Source: Paratinospora sagittata
Lineage: Eukaryota > Streptophyta > Magnoliopsida > Ranunculales > Menispermaceae
NCBI GenBank assembly: GCA_035771175.1
Contig: CM069597.1
Location: forward strand, 8,467,001 to 8,531,000
DNA length: 64,000 bases
Direction: 5' to 3'
The notes beneath the pieces are model-generated. The model had not been told where the DNA came from and searched no databases. It saw only the letters and a list, made by a program, of their open reading frames with translations. Positions 24,218-35,451 of this stretch are shown in pieces. The translations under genes and the position numbers were made by a program. The first letter of the stretch is position 1. Every line of letters begins with the position of its first letter.

Positions 24218-24420
24218 ACCCGAACGTTCAGGCGCATGCCAGAACGTTCAGGCGGATGCCAGAACGTTCAGGCGGATGCCAGAACGTTCAGGCGGATGCC
24301 AGAACGTACAGGCGCATGCCAGAACGTTCAGGCGCATGCCAGAACGTTCAGGCGCATGCCAGAACGTACAGGCGCATGCCAGAACGTACAGGCGCATGCC
24401 AAAACGTACAGGCACAAAAA
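24218..24420 (+). repeat. 20-bp tandem array in U3 of LTR A
   Basis: About ten units of CCAGAACGTTCAGGCGCATG, some with GAACGTAC. The array ends directly before the TATA box. The homologous 3' LTR carries a longer, more varied array (28261-28530). Confidence 0.93.
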
Positions 24421-24424
24421 TCTC

Positions 24425-24431
24425 TATATAA
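24425..24431 (+). promoter_or_regulatory. TATA box of LTR A
   Basis: TATATAA directly downstream of the U3 array; the same box follows the arrays at 28540 and precedes similar pyrimidine-rich leaders at 36405 and 46303. Confidence 0.75.
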
Positions 24432-25738
24432 GAAACCTCCTCATTTCTCATTCCTCACACCAAATCACCTTCTTTTGTGAATTTCTTCTCCTTTCCACGC
24501 ATTCTAAGTTTTTGAGACTCTCTGTCCGAGACTCTCGGTGCGGTGCAACAAAGTTCTGTCCGGAGGAAAGCGCCAGATCTAAAGCGGTGCAACGAAGTTC
24601 TGTCCGGAGGAAAGCGCCAGATCTGAAAGAAGAAATTTTTATCTGAAGGTGGGGAACGAAACATAGGTTTGCGTGTTTCATAACTTTTCTTAATGTTTAC
24701 ATTCAATTATTATTATGTCTACTATTCATTTACACTGCATTATGTAATATATTGTTTATACTGCCGTACTTATGCCTGTATATTTGGAATTCATGTATTG
24801 CACTGTTATAATGCCGGATTTGTAGTCAATCTGACTCAACTAGACTCGGTCTTGTCCTCAGTAACTTTAAATAGTGAACGGGAGGCAGCGGGCTGCTCTA
24901 GGCGATTGGTATTTAAGCAGACCTTGTGTCTCACCTCTCAACTGGGGACTGATCTAGTTGGTCTTATTGAAAGCTATCAGCTTATACAGTAATACTGAAT
25001 GTTTTATTTTTGCACGTCGTGATACCGACCTTGATAAGGATCACCAGACGTTGCCAAAGTCAGTCTAAATGTCAAAGAAAAGACCATACCAAAAGACTAG
25101 ACCAGTTCATGCATTGGCATCATACATATCACCACCTAGGGACGTATATGGTTTATGACTCATAGAATAGTTAGGAGCATTGCTCGCTATTCATTATATT
25201 TCTCTGGAGAGGGACGTACATGAGAACCCGACTACACCCGGGGAGGGACATCAGTACGTGAATTCAGAGCATCGTTCCTGTACGTGAATTCAGGCGATGT
25301 ACGTTCATCAAACCATTACGAGACGGTGTCATGCATACATACATATTGATTGATTATGATGCTCACATGTGTATTTAAGATATTTGATATTGAAGTATGC
25401 TTTATTAATTGTTATACTCATGCACTATTTACCCACTGAGCGCGTTAAGCTCACTCCATTATTATCAAATCTTTCATAGGAAATTAGAGTGGACTCGGTG
25501 CAGGTTATGGGGCCCACATTTTGTACCCTTTGTATGATTCATTGGGGATTTGGGGAGTATGTTCCCTTGACCATTTTATGTACAAAAGTATTCTGAATTA
25601 AATGAAATCAGATTTGTACAGTGTATACTGTATTTCCGCTGCGCACTCTGTTGTTACCATTGTAATTGTTCCAAATGCGCGCCCCGTCCGTGAGTGTACC
25701 GCCTGTTTAGGCGCATCCGGGCGGGGTGTGACATTTAA

Positions 25739-25750
25739 TAGTATCAGAGT
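25739..25750 (+). promoter_or_regulatory. Primer binding site, degenerate initiator-Met type
   Basis: TAGTATCAGAGT, two changes from TGGTATCAGAGC, five bases after the LTR end. An unchanged copy follows the LTR end at 63892-63903. Confidence 0.75.
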
Positions 25751-26180
25751 GTACGATCCACGGCCCGCCCAAGTCCACCAAATTAGGGAAAGAAAAGTTT
25801 TATTAGATATATATATCTCTAGAACTATATATACTTATGTCAATTATATATAGTTGAGATTTGTATTAAATATATATATCTAGAAAACTATATGATTTTT
25901 ATATAGTTTGATTTAAATATACGTATAGTCATGATTTATTAGAAACTATATGTGTAGTTATGATTGAATATATGTGTCTCTATACCTTAGTGTATATGAG
26001 GTACGTATAAAAAAAAAATCGAAAATTTCGACCAAAAAAAAAAAAAAAAAATTGAAAAAAAAAATTGAAAAATTTGATTTGATATATCTAGAACTATCTA
26101 TATATGAATTATATATATAGTTAAGATTTGGATTAAAAACAACTATATATGATTTTTATATAGTTTAATTTCAAATAATT

Positions 26181-26440
26181 CAAATAGTTGATTTTTGGAA
26201 ACTTTATATATAGTTATGATTAAATATGTCTATACATTCATATGTGAATACGACATATATACATATTTCAAATAGTTGATTTTTGGAAACTATATATATA
26301 GTTATGATTAAATATGTCTATACATTCATATGTGAATACGACATATATACATATTTCAAATAGTTGATTTTTGGAAACTATATATATAGTTATGATTAAA
26401 TATGTCTATACATTCATATGTGAATACGACATATATACAT
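26181..26440 (+). repeat. Three-copy 88-bp tandem repeat in the A leader
   Basis: Units start at 26181, 26269 and 26357 with CAAATAGTTGATTTTTGGAA and are almost identical. The long A element has one copy-like segment here. Confidence 0.92.
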
Positions 26441-26588
26441 CAAATCACTAATGAAGAAAATTTCATGATGGCATAAACATCAAAAGAAAACTCGAAAATA
26501 ATGTCTAGCAGACAAGGCATAAATCTTATAAATATTAGGAATATATTTTGTGTCTTTCACACAAATTTATTTTCCTTTCAGCAAAATA

Positions 26589-27581
26589 ATGGCCTCAAGG
26601 AAAGGAACAACTTCCACTAGCCGGGCACCAATTCCTACTAGACTAACGGAATTGTCCAAAAGAGAGGTTATGACCATGAGGAGCATCGACAATAAAGATC
26701 TCCGCCTCCGCCCAATCCTTCACGACAAACTCACAACATTGGATTGGTTAAATATAACCAAAGTCGAGGGACAAGTCTCTTACAACTTGGCCAGATCCTT
26801 CTACGAAGCCATGAATTACGTAGGACTTCCAGAAGAGGGAATCAGCCCTGTATTGGAGACAACAGTTATGGGGATAAAAATTTCTATCAACGTCGAACTT
26901 ATTGCTCGACTTTTGGAGATTCCGATTGAGGAGCGGATTATTGATCCACATGAACCCCAGACAGTTGCAGAGATCGCAGAATCTAATGAACAATTGTTTA
27001 ATTCCCTCGCCAAAGAGCCATACACTCAATCAACGTACACCAGCCTCCCAAACAATCATCTTAAGCCATCTTTTGCCGGCCTTGGAAAGATAGTATACGA
27101 CAACATCTTGCCAGAAAGGGGGACTAGAGGCACTATGTCAAGGGCCCAACTTCTTATGTTATACTGCATAGAGAAGAAAATTATGGTCTCCCTACCTCAC
27201 ATTATTATCCAACAAATGTTGAGGGTGTTACAAAACCCTTTAAGAAAAGAATTCCTCGGCTATGGAGTCTTGATTATGAGGATACTATACGAGGCAAACG
27301 TCGCCACTTTCGATGGAACGTCAAAGCTGATCACTGAACCAGTTATAGCATCCTCTATCTTCAAAACATATGGCACAAGTGGAGGGGTAACTGACAAAGA
27401 TGTATTCGGCACGACGATACGAAATGCTGAAAGAATGAGAGACCAGCATGGGCGTTGCCTTCGCAAAAGTCGACGAAGGATTTCTGTCAGGAAAGTACCA
27501 AATAACGAGACAAACCAGAATCCTACGGGGTTCCAATTAGGGGATCCCCGTACAATCGAAACAACTACCCCTCACTTCTGA
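26589..27581 (+). CDS. Extra ORF (aORF) of family A, plant-transposon-protein-like, C-truncated
   Basis: Starts at ATG 26589 (MASRKGTTSTS), preceded by the splice-acceptor-like TTTTCCTTTCAG. The body holds ARSFYEAMNYVG, ELIARLLEIPIEER, a DNILPERGTRGTMSR block and a hydrophobic LPHIIIQQMLRVL helix region. This order resembles the 'putative plant transposon protein' domain of plant retroelement proteins (recognised from memory, no search done). The frame is open for 330 codons, longer than in the long A copy, but its C-terminal Gln/Pro-rich part is deleted near 27520. Function unknown. Confidence 0.72.
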   Translation: MASRKGTTSTSRAPIPTRLTELSKREVMTMRSIDNKDLRLRPILHDKLTTLDWLNITKVEGQVSYNLARSFYEAMNYVGLPEEGISPVLETTVMGIKISINVELIARLLEIPIEERIIDPHEPQTVAEIAESNEQLFNSLAKEPYTQSTYTSLPNNHLKPSFAGLGKIVYDNILPERGTRGTMSRAQLLMLYCIEKKIMVSLPHIIIQQMLRVLQNPLRKEFLGYGVLIMRILYEANVATFDGTSKLITEPVIASSIFKTYGTSGGVTDKDVFGTTIRNAERMRDQHGRCLRKSRRRISVRKVPNNETNQNPTGFQLGDPRTIETTTPHF

Positions 27582-27610
27582 ATCACCCGTACAACCAACA
27601 CTTTCCCCCA

Positions 27611-27859
27611 ATGCCAATGACCTACCCTCCATCTATGGGACAATCGAGCCATCAACCACCAATGGGCCAATCAACTAATCTTTATGAACGGTTAAATGAA
27701 ATGACATCCAATATTGCTGAAATGAGAGAGACTCAAAATAATATCTTAACACGTATGCAAAACCCCGAAGCAGAGCGAGCAAACTCTCAACCATCCGTTC
27801 GTAGTTGTTCTGTACCTAACAGGAGATCTAGAAGGAGCGGTAGTAGGCAGGAAAATTGA
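27611..27859 (+). pseudogene. C-terminal piece of the aORF
   Basis: Frame with QSTNLYERLNEMTSNIAE and a Ser/Arg-rich end (SRRSGSRQEN). The same sequence forms the C-terminus of the aORF in the long A element (to 40084), where it is in frame with the rest; here a deletion and a stop at 27579 separate it. Confidence 0.75.
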
Positions 27860-28206
27860 TTACTGGCAATGTAAATTTTTTTATTATATATGAATGAAAT
27901 GTTTTGTTTAAGACTATCTTTGGTGGGCTGACTTACAACCATTCTTTCTTTTGTATCACTAACTTTGGAGTGGTATGGGACACAACAAAATTGGAGGATA
28001 CTAAATAAAACGTGGAAGTAAGAAAACCCATGACCTTCTGTGAAACGACACATTTGGAGAAAGTTGCATTACTAATATTATCAATTGATATACTGATGCA
28101 CACATGCAGTGGCCTCCTTATCCACCTGTGGCTACTTCTCAAGCCGATAACCCTCATCACTACTTGACTTGATTTCGAGGGCGAAATCCCTTTAAGGGGG
28201 GTAGAG

Positions 28207-29846
28207 TGTAATACCATGTATTTCACAAAAAAAAAAAAAAAAATTTCTATTTGGGCAACGCCCGAACGTTCAGACGCATGACAGAACGTTCAGGCGCATG
28301 CCAGAACATTCAGGCGCAATGCATGCCCGAACGTTCAGGCGCAAGGCATGCCAGAACGTTCAGGCGCATGCTAGAACGTACAGGCGCATGCCAGAACGTA
28401 CAGGCGCATGCCAGAACATACAGACGCATGCCAGAACGTATAGGCGCATGCCAGAACGTACAGGCGCATTCTAGAACGTTCAGACGCATGCCAGAACGTT
28501 CAGGCGCATGCCCGAAGGTTTAGGCGCAAAAATCTCTATATAAGAAACCTCCTCATTTCTCATTCCTCACACCAAATCACCTTCTCTTGTGAATTTCTTC
28601 TCCTTTCCATGCATTCTAAGTTTTTGAGACTCTCTGTCCTAGACTCTCAGTGCGGTGCAACAAAGTTCTGTCTGGAGGAAAGCGCCAGATCTGAAAGTGG
28701 TGCAACGAAGTTCTGTCCGGAGGAAAGCGCCAGATCTGAAAGAAGAAATTTTTATCTGAAGGTGGGGAACGAAACATAGGTTTGCGTGTTTCATAACTTT
28801 TATTAAAGTTTACATTCAATTATTATTATGTCTACTATTCATTTACACTGCATTATGTAATATACTGTTTATACTACCGCACTTATGCCTGTATATTTGG
28901 AATTCATGTATTGCACTGTTATAATGCCGGATTTGTAGTCAATCTGACTCAACTAGACTTGGTCTTGTCCTCAGTAACTTTAAATAGTGAACGGGAGGCA
29001 GCGGGCTGCTCTAGGCGATTGGTATTTAAGCAGACCTTGTGTCTCACCTCTCAACTAGGGACTGATCTAGTTGGTCTTATTGAAAGCTATCAGCTTATAC
29101 AGTAATACTGAATGTCCTATTCTTGCACGTCGTGATACCGACCTTGATAAGGATCACCAGACGTTGCCAAAGTCAGTCTAAATGTCAAAGAAAAGACCAG
29201 ACCAAAAGACTAGACCAGTTCATGCATTGGCATCATACATATCACCACCTAGGGACGTATATAGTTTATGACTCATAGAATAGTTAGGAGCATTGCTCGC
29301 TATTCATTATATTTCTCTGGAGAGGGACGTACATGAGAACCCGGCTACACCCGGGAAGGGACATCAGTACGTGAATTCAGAGCATCGTTCCTGTACGTGA
29401 ATTCAGGCGATGTACGTTCATCAAACCATTACGTGACGGTGTCATGTATACATACATATTGATTGATTATGATGCTCACATGTGTATTTAAGATATTTGA
29501 TATTGAAGTATGCTTTATTAATTGTTATACTCATGCACTATTTACCCACTGAGCGCGTTAAGCTCACTCCATTATTATCAAATCTTTCACAGGAAATTAG
29601 GGTGGACTGGGTGCAGGTTATGGGGCCCACATTTTGTACCCTTTGTATGATTCATTGGGGATTTGGGGAGTATGTTCCCTTGACCATTTTATGTACAAAA
29701 GTATTCTGAATTAAATGAAATCAAATTTGTACTGTGTATACTGTATTTTCGCTGCGCACTCTGTTGTTACCATTGTAATTGTTCCAAATGCGTGCCCCGT
29801 CCGTGAGTCTACTGCCGGTTTAGGCGCGTTCGGGCGGGGTGTGACA
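28207..29846 (+). repeat. 3' LTR of the non-autonomous A element
   Basis: TGTAATACCATG to GTGTGACA, 1640 bp, directly after the polypurine tract TTTAAGGGGGGTAGAG (28191-28206). Compared with the 5' LTR it carries an extended U3 array, which accounts for most of the length difference. Confidence 0.92.
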
Positions 29847-30097
29847 TGGTTCAGTGGCTACTCCAAGTGCGAAAGCTAACTCCTTAAAGGGGAGGTTGCG
29901 AGTTTGACTTGGGGGGAGGCCCTTCACTATTCATGAATAGTGGGGGTAAATGATCTAGTCCGTTACTAGGGCCCTGTTGGGTATCGCAAATTCGGCTAAA
30001 TGTGACAATATTGTGTGGTACTATGGCTAGGCGTTCGCCCCGAGGGGGTGCGTCCACTCCTGGGTAGGGGGCACGCTGTGCAACCCAGGGTGTGACA
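29847..30097 (+). mobile_element. tRNA-derived SINE-like unit S
   Basis: Begins TGGTTCAGTGGCTACTCC, an A-box at its first base, with a B-box-like GCGAGTTTGACTTGG near 29906 and a 3' end CAACCCAGGGTGTGACA. It abuts the LTR A end on the left and the ATTGG duplication on the right. Related units form the palindrome at 47349-47815. Confidence 0.7.
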
Positions 30098-30578
30098 ATT
30101 GGTCTGATTGAGTTGATCATTTATGTGCACATATTCAAAGGGAGAGTTCATACTTAGGTGGAGCATTGGATTTTGGATGTATTTCTTTTGGAGATTTTTT
30201 GTGTATTCTCTCAGTAACTTTTGTTGATTACATGTATATGTTTGTATTTGATATATTGTTATACATGTACATTTTGATACTGTTGTTCCTGAATCATTGA
30301 CTATTATATATATACATCTTTTGTTCTTAGTGATATTATGTGTATGTTGTTATGCTACCTATGCTTACATGATCATATCTTTTTGAGTATGCATATATTG
30401 GTATCTGATTGATTAAAGTTCAAATGTTATTGAATGCCAATATTATTCAAGTGACATATTCTTAATTGTAGCATGATATGATCATTCATTTCACTCACTC
30501 TTTCATTCGAGAAATCATGTTTCTTGCTTCAATAAAGCCAATAGTGAATTTGTTTGAAATCATCAAGAAGGGGGAGAT
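30098..30578 (+). other. Post-pol region of copia C, right part
   Basis: TSD ATTGG (30098-30102), then T-rich noncoding DNA and the polypurine tract before the LTR. No ORF. Confidence 0.75.
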
Positions 30579-31504
30579 TGTTGATGTAACGACTCTCACC
30601 CGATTTTGTTTTGATGATTACAAACAACAATCCCTGTGATCACTAATCTCTTTGACTTAGTTGTTTCAGTGCTAACTAGCTATATCAGATGGATTCAACT
30701 ATATCGTCAAAGCGTGTGGATGAAACAATAATGCACGAAGATTCAAGAGCTTCAAGTCTATAATCTTTTGTTTAGAATCTTAGTGTTGTAGAGTAATCTT
30801 TACTCGTTCCAACCACGGTATAATTTGCATCTTCTAAAAATCATGCATACATTATTATCTCTCATGCATATAGGTTATTAGATATTCACGCACGTATACT
30901 TTTATCATATTGATCATGCATGCACGTATATTATCATGTTTATCATGAAATCATATAGTTCGGGTTGATTTTCATGCATATCTATATCATTGTTAATATG
31001 CACCCAAATTACCAACTTTGCATGGATTTCATCAATTTACGTGTATTTTATTGCATATCACATCTTGCTTCATTTGTATTAATAGATTGCTTTATACTTG
31101 TTTATCTTCGCTCATTATGCTTTAATTATATTTAAAATGTTTTCAAAGTTGGTTTATGTGTTTGAATATGTCTTAAACCTGTGTTGATTGAAAAATCATG
31201 TTTCTGTCAATTTAAACTTGAAGGAATGCGCTTCTGTGTTGTTTTCCCGAGACTCAGATTTTTCTAATAAGAGTTTAAGGAACGCACTCCTTTTACCAGG
31301 AACACGCTCCTGTAGAAAAAGGGAAAAATAGGAATTTTCATAGAAATAATGGTTCTTAATGAAGAACCTCGCTCCTATGCCCAACAGACAAATGAAGGAA
31401 CGCGTTCTTGCATTGAAGGAAAATATGAAAATTTTAAGATTTCAAACCAAAAATGCGCTATACTCTCTAGGCACGCGTTCTTGTGCCTTAGACTGGTATT
31501 TTTC
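30579..31504 (+). repeat. 3' LTR of copia C, truncated
   Basis: Starts TGTTGATGTAACG after the polypurine tract and parallels the solo LTR at 11642-15322, including a palindromic array at 31205-31480. It stops at GGTATTTTTC, just before the TATA box. Confidence 0.85.
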
Positions 31505-32824
31505 AATAACCCGCTGCTGCTCTCTTAGTTCTGTGAGTAATTGAATAATAGAATCAGAATGCACTGGAGCTGATGAGGAAGAGCCTGGTATGTCTACTGC
31601 TGCCGCAATGCCTAACGAAGAAGCATCAAGATCTGAAAATCTAACACGACGATGACCGTGATGTACCTCAGCTTATGCTGGAGTTGGTGCTGCTGCCAGT
31701 CCATGTAGACAAGATAATGGTGGTGCACCCCCTACTCCCTCCATATCAGGCTCGGGACGATCCATCTGAGGGTTAATCATAATGAACTTGGTACCCTCAC
31801 CCTGACAGCGTCTGCTGATATGCACCTAGTCTTGGATATGTCTCACCCACTGATAGCCTAGAGAACGTATCGTATTTTCTCCAATAAAATTCTTCTTATT
31901 TGGCTTCATGGAAACCCTGAAGCTAGTGAAATCAATGCCAGCACGCTTGGCGAGCAAGTCACTAATGCACCATATGGGAGTGCTCACGTGTAATGTGATA
32001 GATGATAATGTGGGACAAGCGAATCTTGGTGCACGTATGCATGCACCGTAGGAGGAAGGTGTCAAGAGGTTTCACTTTCGAACGTGAGCTCAGTCGAGGA
32101 ATAATGACCGTCGAAATAATGTTGTGAAAAATCTTGAGCTGCAATCTAAAAATAGTGTTGGTCACAGTCAACACTCCATGTTCTGGATCCTCGCCAGACA
32201 TGGTCATCAGAGCAGTAAACCGATCATAATTAGGAAGACAATCTCGTCATCCTCCCCAGAGTAAGAAAAAATAGGATCAGCAGAAGAAAGACCAAAACTC
32301 TCATCAAGAATAGATGGAGAGATGTCGATGTCATGGCCAAAATTCCTGGAGCAATAGTGAAAAGGATCATCTCCAGGAACGTGTGAGAGTCCGGAGTAGA
32401 AAACTCAAACTAGGTCAGTGTAAATGATATCACCATGGGCGAGGAATTGATCCCAACCCATCTTGGTAAAGTAGGCGCGAAGAGACATATTAATCCTAGT
32501 GAAGTCATCGAAGTTGACTCGAATGCTCGATGTGAGATGTCAAGTGTCGAAGGGCTTGATGGCGGGCTCTAGTAATGAAAGACGTGATGTGGTTAACGTT
32601 GTGGGAACAGAAAGAGTAACATCGTAATCCGATATGGGTGATGATGGTGGTGATGGAGAGGGCCCTCGAGGTGGTCGAGAGGCTCAGGGATGCCTTATGG
32701 ACAATGGAACAGGTGTTGGTGACTCACCAACCTCTACACGTCTCCGTGTAGGTCTCGGTGCACGTGAAGATGACTCGTCGAACTCCAATGGACGTTCGGA
32801 ATCGGTTGTTTTCTTTGGTGGCAT
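31505..32824 (-). pseudogene. Plant-transposon-protein-like ORF, degenerate
   Basis: Minus frame from ATG 32824: MPPKKTTDSERPLEF, a Pro/Arg-rich head, then VFYSGLSHVPGDDPFHYC, a leucine-rich FHNIISTVIIPRLSSRS block and a GTKFIMINPQMD tail. The layout resembles the 'putative plant transposon protein' domain and the family A aORF, but sequence similarity is low. Several stops and shifts (near 32686, 32523, 32410, 32215, 32070) make it a pseudogene. It begins 30 bases from the end of LTR B1. Confidence 0.6.
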
Positions 32825-32853
32825 TTTTCAAACACTTGGAGAGTAAACTAAAC

Positions 32854-35451
32854 TGTCACGATGCCCCTGACGTAGGTTGACGTCATGACTAACACAATGT
32901 ATTATACGCTGTACATACCTATATACAGTATACAATACACTGTCAGCCTCAACGAACATTCACAATAATTCCCAAAATTTCCAAAATTTTGACAGCACCT
33001 CCCCATAAAATGGACAATTCACATTTTTTTCCTGATATACCACAAATCAATTGAAATATATAAATATAGATAATCATCATTCCATTCATTCCACACATCT
33101 AGCCATTCTCATTTCATTCATTTATCAAATCATATCATCTCTTCTTTCCACCATGTAATTATGTAATCATGTACATCATCATTAGCATTTCATAATCCAA
33201 TATAGTTAGCTATCTTGTATATGCCCACACATCCCATCTAGATGATAATACATATATATAATGTGTGATATATATATATATATATCAAACTAACACAAGT
33301 ATAAGTCATTACTCCAATGTATACCTACATCAATAAAGTAACGATCCAAGTCACGAGTCGATCACTCTCTAACTTTCCATTTTTCCTTTTAACTATGTAC
33401 CTGAAATATTAAAGGGATGGAGTGAGCAATCAACAACATAAATTTAATGAGTTTTCAAGAAAACAATGCATTTTTTTTCCACGAAATCCACAATCTCCTT
33501 CCTTCAAGGCAAGAGAGCTGGTCTAACCCTTGTATGACCGTTACAAGGTAGCCACAACCTCTCATTACCCAATTCACAGTCATTTCAAGTATCTCCAACC
33601 CTTGTTAGGACAGGCCTACTGACAATGAGGTTACACATAACACTCATCCGGGTCTAATTCCTAACGAAATGACACCAACTTGCATTTGCAAGTCTCACAT
33701 GCTCCAATGCTAAAAAGAAATCATTTATGAATGCAAATTAAAACACAATGCAACATTATATGCATAACATATTTAGATTCAAATATTTCATATATTTAAA
33801 ATGTCATACAAGAACCAAAATCAAGAAAATATACTCACAGTACAGGACTTTTCAACTTAATTACAATCACCGTCACTTTCAAGTCCAGCTCCAATTTAAA
33901 TCCAACTAACCCAACCTGTCACAACCACTCCATAATTCAATTTCATTTATTCATATCTATTTACATATTTAATTTCTCAACTCACTTCAAATCACTAATA
34001 ATAAAGATCAACCTAAAAAATCTTATACACATTCTGTGAATTTAGATTCCAATTCAATTTAGGACTCGTAAGCAGTTGAAGAAACTACTATCTCGTTTCT
34101 GTGGTCAATCTAGATATTTCCACAAGAAAGAACAGTGAAAATAGATTTCCAATTCATATTTTCACTAGTTCTCAGTTTTATTTTTCTCCTGTACCATATA
34201 TCAATTTTATTAAAAATATAATACATTCCTAAAATTATTCTGTACACATTGACACGTGTAAAATCCGTCATACTACCATTCTACTACCTTCAACAGGTAT
34301 TTTACTAAGATTTTACCCGTTCGCGAAGGTCACGAAAGTAAATTTTTCTCACCAAAATCATATATTTAGTTACTAAAAATATCAAATCATATCCAAAAAT
34401 CACAATCTTAGTATCGAAACGTCTAAAATTCAGTTCTCTACGATTCTATGATCTCAAACCGGAGTTTCATTGGATTCCAATTCCATTTTATTCACTAGAT
34501 ATGATCACAATACTATTTATGTCACTATTCATGGCGATGTTCAATGAAAACATGGAAATTTTTACTAAAATTGTCAAACGGTCTCCAAAAATATGAAATT
34601 ATCATCGATGGACTCGCAACAGTTCATTCTACTATTCTATAGCCGTAAACTGGAGTTTCATCGGGTTTTTATATGATTCGAAAGGTCTCCAATATAAACT
34701 CTAACTTCCAACAACTTCCAACGACTATAAAAATTTCAAATGAACAAATAAATGAAATCGAACCACATATTCGGGGCTCCTACAGTCTAGGGAGTGTTTT
34801 TCCACCTTTCGAACATATTTTCATTCAAGTTGGGTAAAAACCCTAATTTTGAAAATACTGTAAAATGACTCCCATAGCTAAAATTACTCCGCTAGAATCG
34901 TTACATCTAGCTTAGATATTAGTTTCACGAAGAAATAGAGTGAAAATCACTTACCGCGAGTCCCGATTTGACGTGAATCTCGCGTTTCTCTTTTTTTTCC
35001 CTCTTCGTTCTCTCGTTCTTCTTTTTTTTTTTCGTTCTTCTTCGTTCTGCTTCTTGCATTCTAGCAACTTCTTTCCTTTTTTTTTTTTCTTGTTTTACAA
35101 CGTTGGAGAGAGAGAGAGTTTATAAGTGAGAGATTGAAAGATAAGTATAAAAAAATCTTGATTCCATGCTTCCTCATGCAAATTAATAAAGCAACTCCCC
35201 ATAGTTAGTAGTTAATTCATTAAACCATTTATCATCAACTCAATTCACATATTTAATTAATCAACCCATTCAACTAATAAAACTTATATTATTTATTTAA
35301 TAATTTTATTTATTTGCTCATACTCCTTAAATATAGCATGTATTTTCATACACCCGTATATTTGACTTCTACGTATAACATACACGTATTATACATCTTG
35401 ATATACGCACAAGTCAAAGTATGTATTTGATTAAATCTACGGGGTGTTACA
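32854..35451 (-). repeat. LTR of gypsy family B, copy 1
   Basis: Minus ends TGTAACACCCCGTAG and GGGGCATCGTGACA; 2598 bp. A minus-strand purine tract (AAGTTGAGGAGAT) precedes it, so it is in 3'-LTR position relative to 35452-36318. A second copy (47838-50125) shares ends and block order. The left target flank is TAAAC. Confidence 0.8.

Larger units (their letters stand above)
24166..25733 (+). repeat. 5' LTR of the non-autonomous A element
   Basis: TGTAATACCCTGTATTTCAC to GGCGGGGTGTGACA, 1568 bp. U3 is short and holds a tandem motif array. R-U5 carries the family-wide block around GGATCACCAGACGTTGCC. Confidence 0.92.
24166..29846 (+). mobile_element. Non-autonomous family A retrotransposon with both LTRs
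   Basis: 5' LTR, primer site, AT-rich leader, an extra ORF, spacer, tail of the 3' ORF, polypurine tract and 3' LTR; total 5681 bp. No gag, protease, RT or integrase is present. The internal region matches the long A element at 36319-47348 except for one deletion of its gag-pol (equivalent to about 40310-45710). Immediate flanks CCCAG and TGGTT do not match. Confidence 0.88.
22186..31504 (+). mobile_element. SIRE-like Ty1/copia element, family C, 3' part, interrupted
   Basis: Contains the end of RT, RNase H, a long post-pol region, a polypurine tract (AAGAAGGGGGAGA, 30566-30578) and the first 0.9 kb of the 3' LTR. A composite insertion (23435-30097) with ATTGG on both sides splits the post-pol region. 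The 5' side is cut within RT at about 22186 and the 3' LTR stops just before its TATA box at about 31504. Confidence 0.85.

Noticed and set aside
24218..24420. CRISPR-like regular repeats
   Set aside because: Units are contiguous without spacers, in a plant LTR.
24148..24480. Repetitive protein-like ORFs (RMPERSGACQNVQAHA-type) over the U3 array, also at 28251-28523
   Set aside because: Open frames in several registers arise because a 20-bp unit repeats in 60-bp (20-codon) cycles; they lie upstream of the TATA box and have no independent support as genes.
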